64,000 bases of DNA from a virus. Positions 10,663 to 18,600 of the stretch are shown piece by piece. Where the stretch lies: positions 25,109 through 89,108 of IMG/VR virus record IMGVR_UViG_3300030098_006058; one strand, 5' to 3'. Each line of letters opens with the position of its first letter. Positions within the stretch are counted from its first letter, which is position 1. A program made the translations under genes and the position numbers. Below the pieces are notes generated by a model. The model was not told where the DNA came from. It did no database searches and was given only the letters and a program-made list of their open reading frames with translations.

Positions 10663-11070
10663 ATGGCTAAGAAAGAAACTAGCGCAATGAAAAAAACAGA
10701 ATTGACTAATCGTGACTTATTAGCGGTCAGTCAGGGAATCGCTTACATAAATAGTAAAGAAACTAAAGTATGGCATGCTTTATCAAAGAATATGGATAGT
10801 ATTTCTGCTATCGTAACAGAGGTAAATACACGTCATAAAGCAATAACTGAAGAGTTAGCAAAAAAAGATGATAAAGGAATAGCTATTAGAAATCCTCAAG
10901 GTCAAATTGATTTTGGAGATAATCTAGATACAGCTAATAAAAGATGGGAAGATATCATGAATGAGAAAGTTACAGTAGAACTTTTACCAATTCCTTTAGA
11001 AGATCTAAAAGATTATGGCTTAGATGCGACTATGGTTAGACCCCTGATTGGTACGTTATTAGTTGAATAA
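10663..11070 (+). CDS. Putative DUF1617-like phage protein
   Basis: A 135-aa, largely helical protein. Its layout resembles the DUF1617 phage family: a short N-terminal 'LTNRDL' segment, a helix with alternating acid and base residues, a central helix with KAITEELAKKDDKG, then NKRWEDIMNEKVTVELLPIPLEDL. In that family the last part has the pattern 'e-l-l-x-x-e-V-x-v-x-x-i-x-l-e-d-l'. The match is from memory and weak. DUF1617 members lie in phage structural gene clusters, which fits the position. A tail-assembly or chaperone function is possible but unproven. Confidence 0.5.
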   Translation: MAKKETSAMKKTELTNRDLLAVSQGIAYINSKETKVWHALSKNMDSISAIVTEVNTRHKAITEELAKKDDKGIAIRNPQGQIDFGDNLDTANKRWEDIMNEKVTVELLPIPLEDLKDYGLDATMVRPLIGTLLVE

Positions 11071-11079
11071 ACTAAATTA

Positions 11080-11295
11080 ATGGCAAGACGTATTTCAAAT
11101 TCAGAACTACATGAGGATATACTCGAAATTAAACAGGATGTGAGTGATCTTAAAAAAAGATTACTCGATCCTGATTTCGGTATCGTTTCTCGTGTAAATA
11201 GAAATACTTCTTTTCGTAGTAGTGCAGGTAAAGTCCTGTGGTCAATTTGGGTAGCAATAGTGGGAATTCTGGCTAAATTGATGTTTTGGAATTAA
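11080..11295 (+). CDS. XhlA-like small membrane protein, possible holin
   Basis: A 71-aa protein with an amphipathic, charged N-terminal helix (HEDILEIKQDVSDLKKRL) and one C-terminal membrane segment (VLWSIWVAIVGILAKLMFW, about residues 52-70). This is the layout of XhlA/holin-accessory proteins, which couple a coiled-coil helix to a single membrane anchor. It lies 9 nt after the previous gene and just before a second membrane-anchored protein, so the pair may be a lysis module. No endolysin gene is next to it. The holin role is inference. Confidence 0.5.
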   Translation: MARRISNSELHEDILEIKQDVSDLKKRLLDPDFGIVSRVNRNTSFRSSAGKVLWSIWVAIVGILAKLMFWN

Positions 11296-11305
11296 ATTTT
11301 AATGT

Positions 11306-11905
11306 ATGAAGATAGATCCGAAATGGTTAATAATAATAGGTTTAGTTATTTTTATATTACTGTCTAGGGCATGTAACAATAACTTTATACTAGGACCAAA
11401 GGTAATAGATGAAGTAACAACCGTACATACAGATACGTTGAGAGTTACACATATAGACACTCTACAATTTGTAGATACTATTCAAAGAATAGTAACTGTA
11501 AAAATAGAAGAACCTGTTAAAGTAATCATTGAAGATGATGTTTGGGATGAACTTAATATAAATGAATATAATAATTCATTTAATGATAGTTTAATAGATG
11601 GAACTATTTATACTAGGGTAGATGGAACAATGTTAGATCAAGAATTTAATTATATTCCTAAATTTCCTCAGTATATTATTCAAGTAGATACAGTTATGGT
11701 AAATACCTTGACGAATACTACAACAACAGTTCAATCTAGATTTAATTTAAATATAGGAGCAGAAGTAGGAGGTAATCCTGAAATGTTTAACTTCTCTCCT
11801 TTAATAGGCTTTACAAGTCGAAATGGGTTTTCATATTCCTACAGATATGGAATAATGGATAAAACACATAATGTAGGAATAATGTATAATTTTAAAATAA
11901 AATAA
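11306..11905 (+). CDS. Membrane-anchored protein with beta-rich C-terminus, spanin-like candidate
   Basis: A 199-aa protein. Residues 6-20 (KWLIIIGLVIFILLS region) form a membrane anchor followed by Arg-Ala-Cys; the SRAC sequence is not a good lipobox. The middle part has alternating Val/Thr repeats (VDEVTTVHTDTLRVTHIDTLQ style). The C-terminal ~50 residues (NIGAEVGG, FSPLIGFTS, YSYRYGIMD, VGIMYNFKIK) alternate aromatic and polar residues as in outer-membrane beta-strands. An inner-membrane anchor with an envelope-spanning, beta-rich tail suits a spanin-type lysis protein, or a virion protein. It is translated next to the XhlA-like gene. I do not recognise a precise family. Confidence 0.55.
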   Translation: MKIDPKWLIIIGLVIFILLSRACNNNFILGPKVIDEVTTVHTDTLRVTHIDTLQFVDTIQRIVTVKIEEPVKVIIEDDVWDELNINEYNNSFNDSLIDGTIYTRVDGTMLDQEFNYIPKFPQYIIQVDTVMVNTLTNTTTTVQSRFNLNIGAEVGGNPEMFNFSPLIGFTSRNGFSYSYRYGIMDKTHNVGIMYNFKIK

Positions 11906-11907
11906 TA

Positions 11908-12591
11908 ATGGGTCTTTTAGAAAAATGGAAAAATAGATTTGCTCCCGGTGGAGGAGATCGTATTGTAAGAACCAAAACAACCTATGGACAAAATTTAGAT
12001 CGTTCAGTAGATATGAATGGATTAATTACTGATATTGAAGATAATTTTGGTTCAGCTGCAAATGTAAGTTCAAATGAAACTAATATTGCTACTAATACAG
12101 CGAGTATTACTACTATTAATTCTTTGAATCCAAATAGTGCAAAAATAAATGTTACAGCAATAGGAGCAAAATCAGCTATGAATGCTCAGAATCTACATTT
12201 GATTGGAAATGTTATAACAATAGTACCTAGTCCAGGTGCGGGTAAAGCTATAGTACCTATAGCTTTAACTATAACATGTAAAGGAGGTTTGATAACAGAA
12301 AGTTCTAATAAAAGTTTAGTTTTTGGTTATGATTTTGTATTAACAGGCGGTCAAATGGGATTTTCAAGAGTTATGGGAACTGTGGCGAGTGGTAGATTTC
12401 AAACTTTAATGACTTCTCCATCTGCAGCGTCAGGAAATTGGATTCCTAAAACAGATGCAACCGATTCTCCAGAAGATAAACCACTTATCATGTGGGCAAG
12501 TGGAGCTCTTAATGGTAATTGGACTATAGAAGGTGGACTAGTATTTTGGTATGAGGCTACTTGTACTGATGCGGGTGTTTGGTCTGTTTAG
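11908..12591 (+). CDS. Putative minor virion protein, unknown function
   Basis: A 227-aa protein, start 3 nt after the preceding stop. The N-terminus (GLLEKWKNRFAPGGGDR) is basic. A Ser/Thr/Asn-rich segment (NVSSNETNIATNTASITTIN, about residues 50-70) looks like a trimeric-fibre-type coiled coil or linker. The C-terminal half is Gly-rich and beta-predicted and ends in ATCTDAGVWSV. Head-tail context and the fibre-like linker point to a small tail-fibre or tip protein. Not assigned to a known family. Confidence 0.5.
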   Translation: MGLLEKWKNRFAPGGGDRIVRTKTTYGQNLDRSVDMNGLITDIEDNFGSAANVSSNETNIATNTASITTINSLNPNSAKINVTAIGAKSAMNAQNLHLIGNVITIVPSPGAGKAIVPIALTITCKGGLITESSNKSLVFGYDFVLTGGQMGFSRVMGTVASGRFQTLMTSPSAASGNWIPKTDATDSPEDKPLIMWASGALNGNWTIEGGLVFWYEATCTDAGVWSV

Positions 12592-12612
12592 TATTAACTT
12601 TATAAAATAAGT

Positions 12613-13746
12613 ATGGTATTACAATATACAATACAGGGACAACTGGTAGGTCGGTACCAAGATGTTTCCGAAGCTTCAAATAAAACCGATATAGATAATG
12701 GAAGTATACATAAAGTACTTCGAAGAGAAAGAACCACAGCGGGTGGTTTTATATGGAAGTTAGAAGATGAAGTGAGTGAGAACATTAGTTCGAATGAACT
12801 TAAAGATGCGATAAATGCGCAGGGATTAAGTGAAGATGAAGTTAAGTCAGTTAAGATCTGGCAAACTATGAGCGGTGAGACTAGATATTCTATAGTAACT
12901 AAAGAAGGTAGTCAAGCAGCTCAGAAATTTAAAGATGAGTTCTTTGAAAAATTGAAAACAATATCTCCCGCTCCAAAAGCGAGGAAATATACTGCATTGG
13001 ATACAAATCCAATAGTATATGAGATTTCTTTACCTGATATACATTATGGTAAAGAAACTGATGAAGATGTAAAAACAGCAGAAGATCATTTTATGGATTC
13101 TGTTAAAGAATTACATGGGAGAGCATCAGGATTAAGTATTGAAAGGTTTCTATTACCAATAGGAAATGACGGTATGAATTCTGAAGGAATGAGAAAGACT
13201 ACAACTAAAGGAACACCTCAAAATGATTCTATAGATTGGCAAAAATCTTTCATAGGGTATACTAAATTAATAATTAATGCGGCTAATTATTTAGCTGAGT
13301 ATGCTCCGGTAGATATTGTTATAGTACAAGGAAATCATGATTTTGAACGTATGTTTTATGCAGGTGAAGTTTTATCTGCATGGTTTAAAAATGATCATGA
13401 TGTAACAGTAGATAATGGATTAGATAGTAGAAAGTACTATGAGTATGGAGTAAATATGATTATGTTTACCCATGGCGATAAAGAAAAAGCAGCTGAGATG
13501 CCACTTATAATGGCAACTGAGCAGCCTGTAATGTTCTCAAGAACTAAATTTAGAGAGGTTCATTGTGGACATTTACATAAAGAAATGGTGAATGAATATA
13601 GAGGAATTAAAGTAAGATTTATTCCTTCTATTTGCGCGAATGATTCATGGCACAAATTAATGGGCTATCAATCTTTAAGATGCGCGCAAGCATATATATG
13701 GAATAAGGAAAAGGGGTGTGAAGGTTATTTACAAGTAAATATATAA
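12613..13746 (+). CDS. NUMOD1-like domain fused to calcineurin-type metallophosphoesterase
   Basis: A 377-aa protein. Residues 7-50 match a NUMOD1-type DNA-binding repeat: GQLVGRYQDVSEASN, then SIHKVLRRERTTAGGFIWK. Residues ~133-370 carry all metallophosphoesterase motifs in order: DIH (142-144), GND (184-186), GNHD (240-243), HGD (287-289) and GHLH (319-322). These bind two metal ions and hydrolyse phosphoester bonds; SbcD/Mre11-like nucleases use the same set. NUMOD1 domains usually accompany homing endonucleases, so the fusion suggests a DNA-directed nuclease or phosphatase. It lies among virion genes, upstream of the connector genes. The substrate is unknown. The start at 12613 is chosen because it precedes the complete NUMOD1 unit. 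Confidence 0.8.
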   Translation: MVLQYTIQGQLVGRYQDVSEASNKTDIDNGSIHKVLRRERTTAGGFIWKLEDEVSENISSNELKDAINAQGLSEDEVKSVKIWQTMSGETRYSIVTKEGSQAAQKFKDEFFEKLKTISPAPKARKYTALDTNPIVYEISLPDIHYGKETDEDVKTAEDHFMDSVKELHGRASGLSIERFLLPIGNDGMNSEGMRKTTTKGTPQNDSIDWQKSFIGYTKLIINAANYLAEYAPVDIVIVQGNHDFERMFYAGEVLSAWFKNDHDVTVDNGLDSRKYYEYGVNMIMFTHGDKEKAAEMPLIMATEQPVMFSRTKFREVHCGHLHKEMVNEYRGIKVRFIPSICANDSWHKLMGYQSLRCAQAYIWNKEKGCEGYLQVNI

Positions 13747-13749
13747 TTA

Positions 13750-14487
13750 ATGGCAGTAACTTTAAATAAATTAGTTTATGATATAAAGAATATAGGATAC
13801 GGGGGTGTATCATCTGACGACGCCAAGATTAGTGATAAGCAGATAGCTTATTGGGTAATGATTGAGCGGTCTATGTTACTTTCTCAAGTTATGGGAAAGA
13901 AGCTCCGAGTTCCTGCTTCTTGTATCGAAACTCTTGAAAGTGTTTATTTAGAAGTTGTTGATGCTGCTGAAGCTTGTGAAGTTGATTTAGGGGTTCATGT
14001 ACTTAAATCCGTAAAGCCTATACCCAGAACAGTTCAGAGGAATCACTTGGATAGTATTTTGGCTGTTGAGTCTTTAGATGGTGAAAGAGCTTTTTCTGAA
14101 ACTACTACGTTTCGAAGAAAGTGGAATAAGTATAATAAGTATACCAGTTCTAAAAATCGTTGGTATATAAAAGATAGTCATCTTTATGTAAGTTGTGATT
14201 TATTGATTGAAGCAGTGAAAGTCACCGGTGTATTTGAAGACGCTGAAGAAGTTTGGTTACATAATAGATGCGATGAAGATTATGCTGCATCTGGAGAAGC
14301 CCCCACTGGCAAGTCCTGTGAATATGATTGGGACACCCCATTTCCGATTTCTATGTCTGTAGCAGACCAGGTTACAGATCTTGTATTGAAAAAAAGATTA
14401 CAAGCAACATTAGCATTACCTAATGATGAAACCAATAACGCTAAAGGAGATGGAGAACAAAATGTGCAAGCAGCAGCTCAAAAATAG
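13750..14487 (+). CDS. Putative head-tail connector / ring protein (crAss-like)
   Basis: A 245-aa protein starting with a helix-turn pattern typical of phage adaptor proteins: LNKLVYDIKNIGYGG, then SDKQIAYWVMIERSMLLSQ. It is followed by a beta-rich middle and a C-terminal helix (SVADQVTDLVLKKRLQATLALPNDETNNA). In crAss-like phages a protein of this size and layout sits upstream of the tail hub gene and forms a ring between portal and tail; I recall the pattern but cannot align it here. It begins 3 nt after the phosphoesterase gene, and its end overlaps the next gene. Confidence 0.6.
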   Translation: MAVTLNKLVYDIKNIGYGGVSSDDAKISDKQIAYWVMIERSMLLSQVMGKKLRVPASCIETLESVYLEVVDAAEACEVDLGVHVLKSVKPIPRTVQRNHLDSILAVESLDGERAFSETTTFRRKWNKYNKYTSSKNRWYIKDSHLYVSCDLLIEAVKVTGVFEDAEEVWLHNRCDEDYAASGEAPTGKSCEYDWDTPFPISMSVADQVTDLVLKKRLQATLALPNDETNNAKGDGEQNVQAAAQK

Positions 14488-14902
14488 CTGCACTTTAACT
14501 CAGGCTTATAAATCATATGATGATTATTATAAGGTTGGTTATAAAACATATAGAAATATATGTGAAGATTTTAATAAGAAAATTATGGATGATATTCTAT
14601 TAAAGTCAAAAGAATTTAAGATGCCATTTAGATTAGGCTCTTTAAGGATAAAAAAGAAAAAAATGAATTTCTCTAATAAGCTGAGAAACAAATTAAAAAT
14701 TGATTGGAAAGCTACGAGAGAAAATAATAAGGTTATATATCATCTCAATGATCATACAAATGGTTATAATTATAGATGGTATTGGGAAAAAAGAAATGCT
14801 ATAATTAAAAATAAAAGTATATATAGCTTTCAAGCTACTCGTACAAATAAAAGACGATTAGCTACATTATTAAAGAATAATGAAATAGACTATTTTGAAT
14901 GA
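14462..14902 (+). CDS. Conserved crAss-like phage protein of the virion cluster
   Basis: A basic, ~146-aa protein resembling a family I recall from many crAss-like phages. Key features are an N-terminal 'Y-K-x-Y-x-x-I-C-x-x-F-N-K-x-I-M' helix, F-R-L-G-S-L-R-I-K-K-K-K, then D-W-K-A-T, Y-H-L-N-D-H-T-N-G-Y, R-W-Y-W and the ending A-T-R-T-N-K-R-R-L-A. Function is unknown to me. The frame is open up to an ATG at 14423, but I start at 14462 (MCKQQ), which cuts the overlap with the preceding gene to 26 nt. Its stop overlaps the next start (ATGA). Confidence 0.65.
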   Translation: MCKQQLKNSCTLTQAYKSYDDYYKVGYKTYRNICEDFNKKIMDDILLKSKEFKMPFRLGSLRIKKKKMNFSNKLRNKLKIDWKATRENNKVIYHLNDHTNGYNYRWYWEKRNAIIKNKSIYSFQATRTNKRRLATLLKNNEIDYFE

Positions 14903-15654
14903 TTTATAAATATGTATCAGTATATGAAATAATAGAAGGAGTATATAGAGATTCAGGTATTAAAGAAGAACTTGATATTTGGGACGTAATTGAATGGGCC
15001 GGAGAAGCTTTAGAGTTAATTGGTGCTGGGATGACCTATGTAGAATTAATTGGAGAGATTTGTGTCCATGAACATCGAGCACAATTACCATGTAATTTTC
15101 ACAGCTTAGAACAAATTTCATATAAAGGTATACCTTTACCATTATGCAGTGGTACATTTGGTGCTATTTCAACTACACCTACAAATACAACAACAAATTA
15201 TATTGATGGGGAAGAAGTTAATGAAAATAACTTTCCTATGACAGATACGATGACTGGGAGTCGTGGAAATTGTTATTATATAAATGATAATTTTGTAGTT
15301 ACATCTTTTGAAGAGGGTTGTATTTTAATGACTTTTAAAGGTATAAATGTTGATAAGGAAGGGTATCCTATGATGCCAGATCATATCAGTTATAAGAAAG
15401 CTGTTAAATCATATATACAAACAATGATAGATCGTATGTGGTGGAGAAAAGGGTCATTACCGGAAGCTGTTTATAGAGATAGTCAAAGAGATTGGGAATG
15501 GTATGTTAAACAAGCACGTGGTGCGGTAGCTATGCCAAATCTTGATGCTATGGAGAATATTAAGAATCAATGGGTTAAATTGAAACCTAACATGAATTCT
15601 CATCAAACTTTCTTTACTGATTTAGCAAGTCCAGAACGAAGGAAACTTAAATAA
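14899..15654 (+). CDS. Putative head-tail connector / tail adaptor protein (crAss-like)
   Basis: A 251-aa protein that starts inside the stop of its neighbour (ATGA) and ends in the start of the next (TAATG), so translation is probably coupled across three genes. Features are an acidic N-terminal helix (SVYEIIEGVYRDSGIKEE), a beta-rich middle with a short strand ending FEEGCILMTFKGINVD, and a C-terminal helical part rich in Trp (MIDRMWWRKG, DWEWYVKQARG). This layout matches proteins that sit just before the tail hub in crAss-like phages. Ring or tail-adaptor function is inferred from context. Confidence 0.6.
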   Translation: MIYKYVSVYEIIEGVYRDSGIKEELDIWDVIEWAGEALELIGAGMTYVELIGEICVHEHRAQLPCNFHSLEQISYKGIPLPLCSGTFGAISTTPTNTTTNYIDGEEVNENNFPMTDTMTGSRGNCYYINDNFVVTSFEEGCILMTFKGINVDKEGYPMMPDHISYKKAVKSYIQTMIDRMWWRKGSLPEAVYRDSQRDWEWYVKQARGAVAMPNLDAMENIKNQWVKLKPNMNSHQTFFTDLASPERRKLK

Positions 15655-18600
15655 TGGCAAAAAAAGATTCAAATATTATAGTTAATACCTTTACTAAAGG
15701 TATAAATAAAGATGCAGCTAAATATATTTTACCTCCTGATACTTATTATGATGCGCAAAATGTAAGAATAACCGCTCATGAAGGTAGAGAAGGAATGTCC
15801 TTAGTTAATGTTGAAGGTAATGACTTTTTAATTAAGATTCCATGTTCTACAGTTGCATGGAAAATTAAAATGTTCGAGCAGATTTATTATGATGAAACTT
15901 TTTGGCCTAATCAAGTTTGGGGACCTCTTACATTTAATATTACATATAATGGTCAGACTTATTCACATATTTTACCAGGTGGTACAGGTGGTAATATAGT
16001 TGCTCAACTTTATGAGGAAGTAAGATTTTCAAATCAATGGTTATATCCTGATGGTTCTACAAATACATTCCCCTCTGAAATAAATATTAATTATGATAAT
16101 AGTAATTATGAATTAACATTTTGGTCAAATGTTATAACTAATCAAGTTTTAAACATCGCATTAGTAGATAATGTTGGAAATCCTGTAGGTTGGACACAGC
16201 AAACAGCATTAGGTAATAGTTGGTGTGACTTAGAAGTAATTGGTTATACTACTATTAGAGATGATATTTATATTTTTACAACTTCTGATGAATCAGAAGA
16301 AGGAGGAAATGGACAAGTATGGAGATTACAATATGATCATTCTAGTAATGTTGCAGCATTAACTTGTATGATTAATAGAGATGATATAAAATTTACTAAA
16401 CGTCATCCTATTCAAGCTATTGGTAGATATGAAAATAGAAAGACGCAAACTATATATTGGACAGATAATTTTAATCCACCAAGAAAATTAAATGTAGCAG
16501 ATGATTTAGTTTCTATGGTAGTTCCTACTAGATTTTTAGATTTAGCACCACGTACTTCATTTCAAATACCTGTTTTAGTTAATATTGCTACTGGAGGATC
16601 ACTACCTGCAGGAAATTATCAAGCAGCATATAGATATAAAAGTGCTGAAGGAGCAGTCACAGAATGGTCACCTTTAAGTAATCCAGTTAGTATTTATGGT
16701 GATTCAGAAACAGATCCTTTTTGTGATATTGAGGGAGATTTAATACAAGATGATGCAAATACAGATCCAGGAAATGAAGGTAATGGAGAAATTACTAATA
16801 AAAAATTAGTTTGGGATCTTCAAAATCTAGATGTTGATTATGATATTATTGAATTTGCAGCTATATATAGAACTATATATAGAGATGAAAGTGATAATGT
16901 TGATTATTCTAAAGCCTATATTTTCCTAGAACAAGAGAATAATAATTCAACAATTCAATTTGAACATACAGGATCTGAACAGAAAATATTAACTACTATT
17001 TCTCAAATAAGAGAAGGGATTGGAGCTACTTTTGAGAGAGTAAAAACTATTTCAAGTAAAGATAATAAATTATTTCTAGGAAATATTGTTAATACAAGTT
17101 TTTTAGTAGACTACGATGCTAGAGCTTATAGATTTATTAATGATGGTGGTTTAAATCCAACAGCTTTATTAAACTCACAAACAGATCTTCCTGTTATTAT
17201 TAATGGAAATACTCCATTTGCTCCTGGACCTGGTCAAACTGCTATTGATGCAGTAGTAGAAAATCATGATTGTATATGTCCTTATAATGATGAAAATCCA
17301 GATACAAATCCAGATTGGTATACAAATGACCAATATAAATACCAATCAAATGGTACTATTCTAGGTGGTACAGGTCCTAATGTTAGTTATAGATTTATAA
17401 CAGAAACAATGGTAGGTGATCGAGCAGTTCCTCAAGCGGGTCAAGTAGGGAATGGTGATGTAATGGGATTCAATGGTTGGGGATATAACTTTGGATTTTG
17501 GAATTTTGATTTCGGATGTGGACGTTATAGACCTTGGCCTTTTGATGGATCGTGCTTAGTAGGTGAACCACCTGTAACTAATAATAATATAGTTAACTTA
17601 TTTGGAGGAGTAGGTGTTCAAAATTATCCTATGAATGGTACTATAGATAATTTTAAAAGTTCTTATAAGCATAGTTTATATCAAGGTTATGCTAGAGGAG
17701 AAGTATATAGATTTGGTATAGTTTTTTATAATAATAAAGGACAATCAAGTTTTGTTAATTGGATTGGTGATATAAAATTTCCATTTGAATATGATCGAGA
17801 TCTAAATGTGTGGCCAGATTGGAGAGGTGCTCAATTTTCTATTTTTTATTGGAATGCTGATGCTGGAACTCCTGATCTGTTAGCTGGACAACCTTTTAAC
17901 TATTCTGGAAATATGGAAACTCGGAGTTTAGGTATTGAATTTACAGTTAATCTTGGAGGCTTAGATATAGCTGGTCAGGGTATTACAGGTTATTCTATAG
18001 TTAGAGTAAATAGGGATATGGAAAGAGATGCATCTAGATTAGGACAAGCTTTAGCTGGCCAGGTGTGTAGAGCAAAAGTGAGAGGAAATGTAGGTGGATG
18101 TGCTCAAAATAATGAAATTCATGCATTTCCTACTCAACGAGATAATTTAATTCCTATACCTTGTTCACAAAATTGGCAAGGAAATAGTGGGTGTTGGGAA
18201 AATTCTTTAATGTCGATAGATACTGGTCAAGATGATAATAACGTTAATATTAGTGGATTAGGACCACCAAATCCAAATAGTGCAAGACCTTTATTTCCGT
18301 GGGGACATTCGTATCATGCTGGAGTTAGAATATATTTTACTGAACAACAAACTATGTTGTTATATGGCCCAATAAATTGGGTTAATAGTAGTACAAGTGA
18401 ACAGTTTAATACTGATAAAAAAACTATATTTCAAAAAGGAGATTATGTAAAAATATCTTCTGTTTTACAACCATTACCAAATGAGGATTATGGAAATTTA
18501 CCTGTTACTTTTTTTGAAAACCAGTTAGGAAGTCAATGTAATACGAATGCACCTACAGGTATGTGGTATAAATATTACTATCCTGTAAGTATTGGAGCAG

